NCBI GenBank assembly: GCA_002127295.1
Contig: NFUV01000002.1
Span: 1,238,618 to 1,302,617, forward strand
Source: Chitinophagaceae bacterium IBVUCB2
GTDB taxonomy: Bacteria > Bacteroidota > Bacteroidia > Chitinophagales > Chitinophagaceae
Direction of reading: 5' to 3'
DNA: 64,000 nucleotides
Shown: one piece after another, positions 1 to 8,204 of the stretch
Numbering within the stretch: position 1 is the first letter of the stretch
Layout: the number at the start of each line of letters is the position of its first letter
Notes under the pieces: generated by a model
The model's database searches: none
The model's input: the letters and a program-made list of their open reading frames with translations, nothing else
What the model was told of the DNA's origin: nothing
Program-made: the position numbers and the translations under genes

Positions 1-291
1 GAAACCCTGTACCAGATGTGATCGGCCTTTAGCCCGAAGATTTGAATCGGATGGAGAGTAGATATTATTTAAGATATGTTTATAAAGGGTATAAACCAAA
101 TAATATGCCATACCGGTAGATACTTTATCTACTATACATATTGAGTCAGCTGAATGTGGGCAATAACAATCTTAAAGACTTCTCCACAAGATCTGTATAC
201 AATTTACAAACTGTACAATACCCTGCGGGTGGTATACATTTTGCCGATGCATTTGCTAACTTGAGTGGTATTACCTGTTAACATCATTTAT

Positions 292-2259
292 ATGCAAGCT
301 AAGAATGTACTGCTGATCATTTTATTGTTCCTGTTCCAGGCAATGGCGGCGCAAGATGGTAAACTATCATGGTATTACCCGAAACTTACAGATGTGAATC
401 CACAACAAACTATTAAGAAGGGTAGTAGTATACTCAATACACATGCTGTTGCTGGATGCGTAACCGGTAATTGCAAAACAGGCACCGGCGAATACCTGAA
501 AGCTACTGTTGCAGATGATCCTAAACAGGATGCCTCGGGCATTTTCACCGGTATGAATCTTACATTGTACAAAGGCAAGTTTAGTAATGACGGGAAAAAT
601 TTTGAAGGCACTGTTTATACACAAAAAGTTTATTATGACCTGGTATATAAAAAAGATGATCCTAAGCTGATTCCCAAAACGAAGTATGATATCAGTGAAG
701 AAAGTTTTTGGAAGCCGGGTGAAGTTGCCAGCGGAATGATGGAATCCGCAGGATCGGCCGGCTACAAATGGCATGGCTGGATGGAAACGGCGACCAAACC
801 GGGAACTGTTATTGCAGCGGGGCAACCCAATTCTTTCAAAGCTCATTTCATCAGCGATAAAGCACATGTAAAAATAAAATATGCTGCAGGTGGTGCATAT
901 ACAGAAGTGGAAGGACGGGCATTAACCAATGGTGACATACTGGGCGGTCGTATTCATTTTTCTGACGGCAGTGTATACGAAGGTTTTTTACAAAAAGGCA
1001 AACGCTTTGGTCCGGGCCGTTATATTTTAAAAGATGGAAAAAAAGAAGAGGGTATATGGATGCTGGATTCGTTGGCGATGCCAATGGTTGTTAATCTTCC
1101 TAAAGATCTATTTGAACCGGTAACAGGTGTGCCCGTTATTGCAGCAATTGCTTATGGTGGATATCCTACCCTGGAATTTATGGATGCAGGAAATGGATGG
1201 GTATATTCATTTTATACCAATGCTCTTTACATGGGAAAAATGGAGAACGGGAAATTAGACGGACCGGGTTTTATGTTTACTAATTCTGAAGGCCGTGTAT
1301 TCCGTACCGGCAATTTTAAAGATGGCAAGTTAGTTTCAGGTATGAAAGTGAGAGATGATAAGTATACGTATGGTGGTGAGTACACGACAGTAATAACCGG
1401 AAATTTTAAGGATGACCAGTTGATACCATCTTGTTCAAAACTGATCCGGTATGATGCCATGGGAAAACCTGTAAGAATGATAGAAGGTTTTATTTACCCG
1501 AGTAAGAATTTTAATAAGGAATTTGCTGATGGCTGGGCTTATGTGAACGATTGGGAAGGCAAAAGAGATCCTGCCAACCTGCAATACTTGTATAACGGTG
1601 AAGATTATCTTAACATGAGCGGACAACCCAACTATGTAAGCTGGTTTACGAAAGGATTAAAAGAATCGGAAACTGCTACCTATTGTTTTTCTTCTATGAA
1701 AGCACAGGCTGCTCCTATACTTGCTATGATGAAATACCGGCACGACTCCGTAGTAGTGGTGGCAAGCAAACGGGATGCAGATATTGCAGCTAATAAAGCA
1801 GCCTGGGCAAAAAGAGAAGTGGATAGAAAAGCGGCTTGCGATATAGAAAAAGGTAGATATGATTTTAAACAGGGAGATTATTATCAAATAGGTGAAGGAT
1901 TCGATCCGGCAACTTTTATGATAGCAGGAACTGTTGACTGTATACTTAAACGCTACCTTGTATTGAAACGAAGCTGGGTGCAAACCACCAGCAAAAAAGG
2001 TTACTGGCAATTATCAACTCCCTATCTGTCGGGAGAAGAAATAAAAAAGTATAAAAAGATTGGTGCCAACTTTAGCATCTGCACAAAGTGTAATGGTGCT
2101 GGTGCAATACCTGTAACTGAATATCATGAAGTGGGAGGTGACTCCGGTTACACAGCAGTGGGTGGTGGATGGGCTGTAAAAAATCCAGAAACCTATTGGA
2201 AGGTGGAGGCCTGGCATCAGTGTAAAGTTTGTTCCGGCAAAGGATTTATTGGTAAATGA
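292..2259 (+). CDS. Exported MORN-repeat protein with C-terminal DnaJ-type zinc finger
   Basis: The 655-residue protein starts with a signal peptide (MQAKNVLLIILLFLFQ, cleavage near AMAAQ). The frame stays open to a GTG at 265, but the ATG at 292 puts the signal peptide at the N-terminus, so it was chosen. The middle part has glycine-rich MORN-like repeats (YEGFLQKGKRFGPGRY, YMGKMENGKLDGPGF, GNFKDGKLVSG). The last 65 residues hold two CxxCxGxG-type pairs (CTKCNGAG and CKVCSGKG), as in the DnaJ zinc-binding region. MORN repeats usually serve as binding or membrane-association scaffolds. Export and zinc binding are inferred. No enzyme domain is visible, and the substrate or partner is unknown. 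Confidence 0.8.
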   Translation: MQAKNVLLIILLFLFQAMAAQDGKLSWYYPKLTDVNPQQTIKKGSSILNTHAVAGCVTGNCKTGTGEYLKATVADDPKQDASGIFTGMNLTLYKGKFSNDGKNFEGTVYTQKVYYDLVYKKDDPKLIPKTKYDISEESFWKPGEVASGMMESAGSAGYKWHGWMETATKPGTVIAAGQPNSFKAHFISDKAHVKIKYAAGGAYTEVEGRALTNGDILGGRIHFSDGSVYEGFLQKGKRFGPGRYILKDGKKEEGIWMLDSLAMPMVVNLPKDLFEPVTGVPVIAAIAYGGYPTLEFMDAGNGWVYSFYTNALYMGKMENGKLDGPGFMFTNSEGRVFRTGNFKDGKLVSGMKVRDDKYTYGGEYTTVITGNFKDDQLIPSCSKLIRYDAMGKPVRMIEGFIYPSKNFNKEFADGWAYVNDWEGKRDPANLQYLYNGEDYLNMSGQPNYVSWFTKGLKESETATYCFSSMKAQAAPILAMMKYRHDSVVVVASKRDADIAANKAAWAKREVDRKAACDIEKGRYDFKQGDYYQIGEGFDPATFMIAGTVDCILKRYLVLKRSWVQTTSKKGYWQLSTPYLSGEEIKKYKKIGANFSICTKCNGAGAIPVTEYHEVGGDSGYTAVGGGWAVKNPETYWKVEAWHQCKVCSGKGFIGK

Positions 2260-2313
2260 TCATAGGAGAAGCATCCTTTATTTAATTTCAACCACAACAT
2301 ATTTGTTATAAAG

Positions 2314-2694
2314 ATGTGGTACGAGTTCCTCAATATCTTCTTCTTTGTTTTTCATACAGCGTTTACACTGTTCAATATAGTGGGCTGGGCTTTTCCCAAA
2401 ACAAGAAAGCTGCATTTGATTACAATACTGCTGACAGCCTTCTCCTGGTTTGTGCTGGGCATATGGTATGGCTGGGGTTATTGTGCCTGTACTGACTGGC
2501 ACTGGCAGGTAAGAGAAGCATTGGGATATAATGACCGGTCTGATTCTTATATCCATTTTCTGATACTGCATGTTACCGGAAAAAATTTCAGTAAACAATT
2601 AGTAGATACAGTTACTGTCAGCATCTTTTTAGTTACGGCTGTACTGAGTATATGGCTGAATATAAGAGATTGGAGAAAGAAGGAGAGGGGATGA
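2314..2694 (+). CDS. DUF2784-like small membrane protein
   Basis: This 126-residue protein has about four hydrophobic segments: residues 3-24, 32-50, a weaker one near 80, and 100-118. The pattern with HTAFTLFNIVGWAFPKTRKLH and WYGWGYCACTDWHW resembles the DUF2784 family of inner-membrane proteins with no assigned function. It lies 54 bp downstream of the MORN gene on the same strand and may be co-transcribed with it. A strong hairpin at 2731-2760 follows. The family call comes from pattern memory and was not searched. Confidence 0.7.
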   Translation: MWYEFLNIFFFVFHTAFTLFNIVGWAFPKTRKLHLITILLTAFSWFVLGIWYGWGYCACTDWHWQVREALGYNDRSDSYIHFLILHVTGKNFSKQLVDTVTVSIFLVTAVLSIWLNIRDWRKKERG

Positions 2695-2729
2695 TATTAT
2701 TTAGTGTGAATATAGCTGCACATACATAA

Positions 2730-2761
2730 TAATTGTGCTGAGTAGTTACCCAGCACAATTA
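2730..2761. terminator. Convergent hairpin between two genes
   Basis: An 11-bp perfect stem (TAATTGTGCTG with CAGCACAATTA) encloses a 10-base loop. It sits between the converging ends of the DUF2784 gene and the Rnk-like gene. There is no long T run on either side, so it may be a weak bidirectional terminator or a 3'-end stabiliser. Confidence 0.55.
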
Positions 2762-2776
2762 CAAAGCGATGTTTTT

Positions 2777-3172
2777 TTATTCATTATTTACTTCTTCAAT
2801 TAAGAATAATTTTTCCCCGGCAGGCATCATCCAATTGACAGTGACGCCAGCACAAAAACCAATAAGAGCAGTTCCTAATGGTGACAACACTGATATTTTC
2901 TTTTCTTTCCAGTTGGCCTGGCCGGGAGTTACGATCTTCAATTCCATAAGAGCATTCGTTTCTTTGTCTCTTACTTTTATCCGGCTGCCAAGCCGCACCA
3001 TACCGGGTGGTAACTGGTTTTCATCCATCAACCGGGCTCTTTTTAATTCCTGCTGCAGCGCATTGGCTGATTGACGGTCTGCTGCATTGAGCACCGACTG
3101 ATTGCGCAGGTAATACATTATAGTAGCATGATCTTCTTTGGTAAGCAAGACCGGTTGTTTTGTAGTATTCAT
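2777..3172 (-). CDS. GreA/GreB C-terminal domain protein, Rnk-like
   Basis: This 131-residue protein carries the GreA/GreB C-terminal fold after a short helical N-terminal part. Recognisable pieces are VRLGSRIKVRD, the MELKIVTPGQAN segment, and SVLSPLGTALIGFCAGV, which matches the SPLG.AL.G...G motif of GreA and Rnk. The long coiled-coil needed to reach the RNA polymerase active site is missing, so a Rnk-like role as an RNA-polymerase-associated or anti-Gre factor is more likely than transcript cleavage. A small membrane-protein gene lies directly upstream at 3184-3396. Confidence 0.85.
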   Translation of the reverse strand: MNTTKQPVLLTKEDHATIMYYLRNQSVLNAADRQSANALQQELKRARLMDENQLPPGMVRLGSRIKVRDKETNALMELKIVTPGQANWKEKKISVLSPLGTALIGFCAGVTVNWMMPAGEKLFLIEEVNNE

Positions 3173-3183
3173 TTTTTTATTTT

Positions 3184-3396
3184 TTAAGAAGTGTGAAAAG
3201 AGTCAGCATTATTCTTTGCTGCCGGCGTTTTTTTCTTACGGGCATTGTAGATGGCTATGGCCAATAAAGGCAGTGATACCCAGAGGGCATTAAACCAGTC
3301 TGCATTTTTTACCGCCGCCGTTTCCAATATTACGGCATTGATGATGAGGAGTGCTACTGTAAGCATTCCACTTATAGAAACATTATGATTGTACAT
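3184..3396 (-). CDS. Small two-helix membrane protein
   Basis: The 70-residue product begins MYNHNVSISGM. It has two hydrophobic segments (about residues 8-25 and 34-49) and a lysine-rich tail (ARKKKTPAAKNN). The frame is open for 25 more codons upstream, but that stretch is basic and non-hydrophobic, so the ATG at 3396 was chosen. It sits 11 bp before the Rnk-like gene on the same strand, which suggests one transcript. No family was recognised. Confidence 0.5.
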   Translation of the reverse strand: MYNHNVSISGMLTVALLIINAVILETAAVKNADWFNALWVSLPLLAIAIYNARKKKTPAAKNNADSFHTS

Positions 3397-3564
3397 GATC
3401 GTTAATTGATTAATTAAGGTAATAGGTTTACCAGCTGTGGTAAACCGGTTTACACTGCTACGACAAAACATCTGCGTTGTAGTAAATGGAATGCATTACT
3501 ATATGCACAAAACATTTGACCGCATACGGGATACCGTAGCAGACAACATCAATCCCGGTCTTTA

Positions 3565-3729
3565 TTAAGAGGCCGGGTGTAGCTGCTTAAAATCTTTGAA
3601 GCTGGAAAAATAAAAAAGGTGATTGCAGAAAGGCATGAACTCTGTAAAGGAACAGGTATATGCATCCGTGAGGTCAGTGATGACCGCCCCGGGAAACAAT
3701 GAAATTGTATATTTTGAAAACCTGTTCAT
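3565..3729 (-). CDS. Candidate small protein, 54 residues
   Basis: An open frame on the minus strand encodes MNRFSKYTISLFPGAVITD and continues through an aromatic and cysteine-containing middle to a tail ending KQLHPAS. The composition looks protein-like. A TATCTTTA box resembling the Bacteroidota -7 element lies a few bases upstream of the ATG, which is closer than usual. The stop codon falls inside a GC-rich hairpin. A competing 44-codon frame exists on the opposite strand (3635-3769). No family was recognised. Confidence 0.3.
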   Translation of the reverse strand: MNRFSKYTISLFPGAVITDLTDAYTCSFTEFMPFCNHLFYFSSFKDFKQLHPAS

Positions 3730-3904
3730 GTGGCTTAAAGATACGCATTTTTATTGGCCATACTATTGACCGATATACTTTTTAACATATACATACTTGT
3801 ATAATAATTGTACTAATCGTTGCAATTATTTCCAGGTAGTAATTCATCTACAGGCATAATTTTTTTTAAATGCTTTTTGTGATTTCGCAGTTGGTATGAA
3901 TGCA

Positions 3905-3912
3905 TACTTTTG
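3905..3912 (+). promoter_or_regulatory. Promoter -7 box TACTTTTG
   Basis: This is an exact match to the Bacteroidota -7 consensus TAnnTTTG, ending 28 bases before the flavin monooxygenase ATG. A TTTG that might serve as the -33 element is present but sits further upstream than the usual spacing. Confidence 0.5.
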
Positions 3913-3940
3913 AACCTATCCTTTTATTAAAAACATTTTA

Positions 3941-4963
3941 ATGTTATCCACTTCCCCCGGTAAAATTTTATATTCTGTTTTAGATCTGGCTACAGTGCTG
4001 GAAGGTAAAACCGCAGCGGATAGTTTTAGCAATAGTCTTGCACTGGCTAAAAAAGCCGAGCAATTGGGATATACCCGTTATTGGTTTGCTGAGCATCATA
4101 ATATGGCGGGTGTAGCCAGCTCTGCAACAGCTGTATTGATTGGTTATGTGGCGGGTGGCACCAGCAGCATCCGTGTAGGTTCGGGTGGTATCATGCTTCC
4201 TAATCATGCACCACTAATTGTGGCCGAACAATTTGGAACACTGGCTTCGTTATACCCGGGTAGAATTGATCTTGGACTGGGCCGGGCACCAGGCACCGAC
4301 CAGTTAACTGCCATGGCGATACGGGGACAAAACTTTAGGGCGGAACATAATTTTCCTGCTGATATTCAAAAGCTGCAAAAGTTTTTTTCTATTGAGAACA
4401 GGCATAGTAACCTGCGTTCTATTCCCGGAGAAGGGCTTGATATTCCTATCTGGGTGCTGGGCTCCAGCACTGATAGTGCAAGAGTAGCAGCGGCTATGGG
4501 ATTGCCCTATGCTTTTGCCAGCCATTTTGCTCCCACCTATTTTTTAGAAGCTATTCGTTTGTATCGTGCAAACTTTCAACCATCCGATTTTTTAAAAGAG
4601 CCTTATGTAATGGCTTGTGTAAATGTAGTGGCTGCGGATACAGATAAGGAAGCAAGCATACTTGCAACTTCTGTACAACAATTATTTTTAGGTGTGATTA
4701 CCGGTAAGCGGGGATTGCTGCAACCGCCGGTTGATACTGCAACCGCTGTTCTGAACGAAGCGGAAGCTGCGGCCGTACAACAACTATTGCATTATTCATT
4801 TATCGGCAGCGAAGCAACTATTAAAAAAGAATTGGCTGAATTTATTGCAGCCACACAAGTGAACGAGATAATGGCTACATCCCATATTTATGATCATGCA
4901 GCGAGGATACATTCTTATGAAGTATTTGCTGCTGCTATGCAAAGTTTGCACCACCAACAGTAG
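3941..4963 (+). CDS. Luciferase-like (LLM class) flavin-dependent oxidoreductase
   Basis: The 340-residue protein has the single-subunit bacterial-luciferase-like TIM barrel. Typical segments are ARKAEQLGY-like ([18 protein letters not shown], residues 35-52), [14 protein letters not shown] (near 78-91), [13 protein letters not shown] (near 108-120), and [26 protein letters not shown] (near 171-197). These match the luciferase family oxidoreductase group 1 type (YhbW/MsnO8-like). Such enzymes use reduced FMN to oxidise small molecules; the substrate cannot be told from sequence. A DUF559 gene follows 16 bp downstream. Confidence 0.9.
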   Translation: MLSTSPGKILYSVLDLATVLEGKTAADSFSNSLALAKKAEQLGYTRYWFAEHHNMAGVASSATAVLIGYVAGGTSSIRVGSGGIMLPNHAPLIVAEQFGTLASLYPGRIDLGLGRAPGTDQLTAMAIRGQNFRAEHNFPADIQKLQKFFSIENRHSNLRSIPGEGLDIPIWVLGSSTDSARVAAAMGLPYAFASHFAPTYFLEAIRLYRANFQPSDFLKEPYVMACVNVVAADTDKEASILATSVQQLFLGVITGKRGLLQPPVDTATAVLNEAEAAAVQQLLHYSFIGSEATIKKELAEFIAATQVNEIMATSHIYDHAARIHSYEVFAAAMQSLHHQQ

Positions 4964-4979
4964 TTATTATATTTAGTGG

Positions 4980-5360
4980 ATGTGGTTTATTCCTTACGAT
5001 AAAAATCTGAAAGAATTTTCCAGGCAATTGAGAAATAATTCCACAACAGGAGAAATTCTGCTCTGGAAAAAACTCAGGGCCGGCAGCATGCGGGGTTATA
5101 CATTCAATCGTCAAAAACCATTGGATCGATATATTGTAGATTTTTACTGCAAGCCTCTGGATTTAGTTATAGAAATCGATGGCGGGTATCATTTTGAAAC
5201 GGAACAAGTAATTAAGGATAAAGAACGACAAGCCATACTGCAGTTAAAGGGATTGAATTTTCTTCGGTTTACGGAGCAGGAGGTGATGGGAAATATTGAA
5301 TTTGTTTTACAGGCTATAGAAGAATTTATTATTGGGTGGGAAGAGAGAAGAGTAAAGTAA
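4980..5360 (+). CDS. DUF559 domain endonuclease-like protein
   Basis: This 126-residue protein matches the DUF559 family, a restriction-endonuclease-like fold related to very-short-patch repair nucleases. It shows LRNNSTTGEILLWKKLR, FNRQKPLDRYIVDFYC and LVIEIDGGYH, then an ERQ..L...G segment and LRFTEQEV. The D..E.D arrangement around IVDFYC and IEIDGG is the expected metal-binding core. The gene lies 16 bp after the flavin oxidoreductase and is followed at once by a nested palindrome. Copies of this family in Bacteroidota often sit next to GC-rich repeats, and a role in repeat movement is only a hypothesis. Confidence 0.85.
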   Translation: MWFIPYDKNLKEFSRQLRNNSTTGEILLWKKLRAGSMRGYTFNRQKPLDRYIVDFYCKPLDLVIEIDGGYHFETEQVIKDKERQAILQLKGLNFLRFTEQEVMGNIEFVLQAIEEFIIGWEERRVK

Positions 5361-5362
5361 TG

Positions 5363-5470
5363 TAAATCCCCCTTTGGTTAATTTGTTTAAATAGTATGCC
5401 GCTGACCTTCCCCCTTTTCAAGGGGGAGTGCATAGATTCCGCACAATGAAAATTAATTTAGGGGGATTTA
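5363..5470. repeat. Nested palindromic element after DUF559 gene
   Basis: Outer arms TAAATCCCCCT (5363-5373) and AGGGGGATTTA (5460-5470) are perfect inverted repeats of 11 bp. A second matching pair, TTAATTT and AAATTAA, lies just inside them. At the centre, TCCCCCTT (5409-5416) and AAGGGGGA (5420-5427) form a perfect 8-bp stem with a 3-base loop. The whole unit resembles a REP-like or MITE-like element. It begins 3 bases after the DUF559 stop codon. Confidence 0.75.
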
Positions 5471-5544
5471 TAATGAAATGTATTTATCTGCACCATACAA
5501 GAACGATGAAAGTTTATGTTTAACTATTGCAAAGTGAAAAATGA

Positions 5545-5982
5545 TCATGAAGCAAATTCCATTTTGGCACTGCGCAAATTTCTCAATATAGCATTGATCT
5601 GTTTTGACTGGTGTAGTAATACCAGTTTAATCTCTGTTGGCAAATCTTTACACTTTTCTAAAGCATTCTCGTAACAATTATTGATTGCTGCAATATATTT
5701 TTCGCAACAGGTAGGCACCGTATTGGCTACCATTTCCTGCCAGCCTTTGTATATATCTCCTTCGATCATAACGGCCTCAGCAGGCCCATTCGGCAAGGGA
5801 TTGGCATGCAATCTTAGTTCGTATAAGCAGCCATCACCCAGCCTGGATAATTGCTGTGCTATTTTGAACTCTTCCGATTGAACAGCATTTGCCTCCATTA
5901 GTTCTGCACATTTTGCTGAGCAATCTTTGTGTACGTGTAAGAGATCGTACAACAGTTCTATATTGTTTTGTACATGTGGCAT
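5545..5982 (-). CDS. DUF2383-like four-helix protein
   Basis: The 145-residue, mostly helical protein begins MPHVQNNIELLYDLLHVHKDCSAKC. It is cysteine-rich (about six Cys) and resembles the DUF2383/PA2169 ferritin-like family, which often occurs with DUF892 proteins. It lies 85 bp downstream of the DUF892 gene on the same strand. A stress or metal-related role is inferred from its neighbours only. The clear E..H iron ligands of true ferritins are not obvious. Confidence 0.6.
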   Translation of the reverse strand: MPHVQNNIELLYDLLHVHKDCSAKCAELMEANAVQSEEFKIAQQLSRLGDGCLYELRLHANPLPNGPAEAVMIEGDIYKGWQEMVANTVPTCCEKYIAAINNCYENALEKCKDLPTEIKLVLLHQSKQINAILRNLRSAKMEFAS

Positions 5983-6067
5983 AGCAATTCAGTTTCATTT
6001 TTTGAGAAAGAAATTGCTGATAAACCCGGACTGCACCGGGCTTACCAGCATCCCGTTAGTAACAATC

Positions 6068-6643
6068 TTATGCTTCTTCCAATTCTTCCTGTTGTTGCCA
6101 GGAATAAGAGCCTTCATTTTCGGCCATTACATTGATATGCGTCTCTGCAATTCGGGTCAATTCCTTATCTGTATCTTCTTCTTCAGTAAGTGTTTTGTCA
6201 AGCAATTCAGCTACCTGGTGAAGATTCATGGTAACAGCTAACTGTACAAGGCCACCATAAGTTGCAATTTCATAATGCTCTGCTTTTTGTGCAGCAATGA
6301 TCAAAGCAGCATCTCTTGTCATTGAACCTTCTTTTGTTTCACTGATAATTGTTTTTGCTTCTTTTATCAATCCATCAATGGCTTCGCATTTTTTCCCTTC
6401 TGCTTTCTGCCCGAGCAACTGGAATACTTTTTCCAGTCTTTTCTGATGTCTTTCTGTTTGTTTTATGTGTGCCTCAAAAGCATCTTCCAGTTCTTCCGTT
6501 GTACAAGCTTTTTGCATTTCAGGTAATGCCTTTAGCAAGTGTTGCTCAGCATAATAAATATCTTTTAGCTGGTCTATAAAAAATTTTTCCAATAAAGACC
6601 CTTTGGGTTGTTTAGTGCTTTTTGTTGTTGTTGTGTTACTCAT
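6068..6643 (-). CDS. DUF892 (YciE/YciF) ferritin-like stress protein
   Basis: This 191-residue protein matches the DUF892 family. After a short Thr/Lys-rich start come LLEKFFIDQLKDIYYAEQHL, an EAH.KQTERH segment near residue 76, AQKAEHYEIATYGGL near 131, and TLTEEEDTDKEL near 163. The repeated E/H positions fit the di-iron ferritin-like four-helix bundle seen in E. coli YciE and YciF. The family is linked to osmotic, stationary-phase and stress responses. It stands between the DUF2383-like gene and a disordered-protein gene. Confidence 0.9.
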   Translation of the reverse strand: MSNTTTTKSTKQPKGSLLEKFFIDQLKDIYYAEQHLLKALPEMQKACTTEELEDAFEAHIKQTERHQKRLEKVFQLLGQKAEGKKCEAIDGLIKEAKTIISETKEGSMTRDAALIIAAQKAEHYEIATYGGLVQLAVTMNLHQVAELLDKTLTEEEDTDKELTRIAETHINVMAENEGSYSWQQQEELEEA

Positions 6644-6664
6644 AACTGGGTTATTTAAGGATGG

Positions 6665-6698
6665 AAAAAATACCAGCAGTAAATTAATTACTGCTGGT
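6665..6698 (-). terminator. Intrinsic terminator of disordered-protein gene
   Basis: Read on the minus strand, a perfect 11-bp stem (ACCAGCAGTAA / TTACTGCTGGT, 6672-6698) with a 5-base loop is followed by a T run (complement of 6665-6670). It lies just after the stop of the gene at 6718-7434, so that gene is separated from the DUF892 gene. Confidence 0.85.
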
Positions 6699-6717
6699 TA
6701 ACAGAAAATAATTTTCA

Positions 6718-7434
6718 TTATCTCCTGTTTGTTGTTCTTTGTTGCCCGCTATTTCTTCTTTGTGATGTTTCGTTATTTCCGGGTGAACGACGACCGCTAC
6801 GACCATTGTTCTCTTCCCATTGTTCATCAAAACGACGGCTTGGTCCTGAGTTTCTATTCTGGTTTTCGGAATAACCCATATTCATACGGCGATCTTCATC
6901 ATAATTTCTACGGCTTACATTGTTACCATATGAATTACCTGCATAGGAGCTGCCTGAATATCCCCGCTGATCCCTGTCTGAATCATATTGCTGGCGTCCC
7001 ATACTACCGAAACCTCTGCGGGAATAGTCGCCTTGCTCAGAAGACCTGTTATAATTACTCCTGTTTTGATCGGATGATTCATTATAACGGCGGTCTCCAT
7101 ATCCGTAAGACTGTTGTACATCATCAAAGTCTGAATCAAATACATCATCATATTGCTGCTGGCGATTGGAATTTGCATAACGTTGATTGTCGAAATCTTC
7201 ATCATCATGACGACTCTCGTATGGCCTGTTGATCGATTCTCTGCTGCTCAGGTAGCGATCATTATCGTATTCATCATCGGTATTATTATAACGACGGCTG
7301 CTGTTCTGGTAATCGGATTCATAATCATTCTCCGATCTTCCATAGTTTGATTGCCTGTCGTTGTCATAGTTACGGCGTCGATCTTCGTGGTGCGATGCAC
7401 CGAATCCTTGTCGTGAGTTTCTTCTTGAATTCAT
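6718..7434 (-). CDS. Strongly disordered Arg/Asp/Asn/Ser/Tyr-rich protein
   Basis: The 238-residue protein is almost entirely made of R, D, N, S, Y, G and Q. It has many short units such as RRYNN, YGRSEND, RRNYDED and SRRGFGSMGRQQ. It has no hydrophobic core, signal peptide or transmembrane segment, so it should be intrinsically disordered. Scattered tyrosines in an Arg-rich background are the pattern known from proteins that form condensates with RNA. The gene has its own terminator and shares a 14-base leader with the gene at 7998-8204. Open frames on the other strand are compositional shadows. No family was recognised. Confidence 0.75.
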   Translation of the reverse strand: MNSRRNSRQGFGASHHEDRRRNYDNDRQSNYGRSENDYESDYQNSSRRYNNTDDEYDNDRYLSSRESINRPYESRHDDEDFDNQRYANSNRQQQYDDVFDSDFDDVQQSYGYGDRRYNESSDQNRSNYNRSSEQGDYSRRGFGSMGRQQYDSDRDQRGYSGSSYAGNSYGNNVSRRNYDEDRRMNMGYSENQNRNSGPSRRFDEQWEENNGRSGRRSPGNNETSQRRNSGQQRTTNRR

Positions 7435-7626
7435 AGCGCTAAATTTTAAAGATTAATGAATAAAGTAAAAATTGCTTTTGGCTGAAAAGAAAAAAAGCGA
7501 TAAAAACATTCTATGTAATCATTGAAGCCGAAAAAATCATGCCCTTTTCAAATACTATGAAATATGGCTGATTAATAATTTAGATGTAGAAAAATTTCAG
7601 CAACTAGTAAAATTTGTGGAATTATT

Positions 7627-7923
7627 TTATAAGTTATTTTCTTCATATTCATCTATCGCTTTCCCAATTGCGAGGCTCAACAATGAAAAACGGTGCGAAT
7701 CCTTATGTACCCAACTAGATTTTCCATCTTGCTGAATCTTCTCAATTTCAATAGGAGGCAACAGTGAAATTGAACTTTTATATTGTTTGTGATTAGCAAA
7801 ATGTACAGAATCAATCACATAATATGGGGATGAATGATGAAGCTGTGCCTTTGCTTCCAATTGTATAACTTCCTCGCTATTAGCCAGCGGGAAATCAAAA
7901 TGTATTAAAAATGAGTCTTTCAT
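7627..7923 (-). CDS. Hypothetical protein, 98 residues
   Basis: A soluble protein starting MKDSFLIHFDFPLANSEEVI, with predicted strands followed by a C-terminal helix (LLSLAIGKAIDEYEENNL). No known domain was recognised and no signal peptide is present. It lies within the run of small stress-type genes, downstream of the 7998-8204 gene and behind its terminator. A start at 7923 gives a normal soluble N-terminus. Confidence 0.55.
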   Translation of the reverse strand: MKDSFLIHFDFPLANSEEVIQLEAKAQLHHSSPYYVIDSVHFANHKQYKSSISLLPPIEIEKIQQDGKSSWVHKDSHRFSLLSLAIGKAIDEYEENNL

Positions 7924-7952
7924 AAATAAAAATTCGTACTAAGCAACAAAGA

Positions 7953-7979
7953 GGCCTCCTGTAATAAATACAAGAGGCC
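7953..7979 (-). terminator. Hairpin after small hydrophilic-protein gene
   Basis: GGCCTCTTGTA and TACAGGAGGCC (minus-strand reading) form an 11-bp stem with one G-U pair and a 5-base loop. It is placed 18 bases after the stop of the gene at 7998-8204. The T run beyond it is short and broken. Confidence 0.6.
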
Positions 7980-7997
7980 CTGTTAGATTAAATGCTA

Positions 7998-8204
7998 TTA
8001 TTCTCCACCATTACGCTGGCCCTGCCTGCGATCTGAATCTGTTCCTTCCTGTTGCTGATGCCGGTTGCCCGTATCATCATTTTTTTTGCGTGGATTATTT
8101 ACCTGCTCATCTTGTTGAGTAGTACCCTTATTTGATCTTTCGCCAGGTTCTTGACTTGGCCTGTCATCCGTTGGATGATTTCTGTTTTTGTTTTTGTCTG
8201 ACAT
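7998..8204 (-). CDS. Small hydrophilic disordered protein
   Basis: The 68-residue product begins MSDKNKNRNHPTDDRPSQEP and consists almost wholly of charged and polar residues plus Gly and Pro, ending RQGQRNGGE. It has no hydrophobic segment. This composition is typical of hydrophilins that protect against desiccation or osmotic stress. It shares the leader TTAATCTTTAAAAT, spaced 8 bases from ATG, with the gene at 6718-7434, and has a TGGCACA element about 47 bases upstream. The function is inferred. Confidence 0.65.
   Translation of the reverse strand: MSDKNKNRNHPTDDRPSQEPGERSNKGTTQQDEQVNNPRKKNDDTGNRHQQQEGTDSDRRQGQRNGGE

Larger units (their letters stand above)
3397..3940. other. Long intergenic stretch
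   Basis: These roughly 540 bases separate divergent genes. They contain one plausible small minus-strand gene (3565-3729), a GC-rich imperfect hairpin over its stop codon (3554-3576), and a TAnnTTTG promoter box near the right end. Nothing else was recognised. Confidence 0.5.

Noticed and set aside
3554..3576. Intrinsic terminator at the CCCGG/CCGGG hairpin
   Set aside because: The stem is imperfect, covers the stop codon of a doubtful small gene and is not followed by a T run.
3635..3769. 44-codon plus-strand frame in the 3.4-3.9 kb spacer
   Set aside because: It overlaps the minus-strand candidate at 3565-3729, which has a promoter-like box. It has no promoter, leader motif or recognisable pattern of its own.
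6729..7350. Long open frames opposite the disordered-protein gene
   Set aside because: They arise from the biased R/D/N/S/Y codons of the minus-strand gene; their His/Tyr/Cys-rich composition has no protein character.
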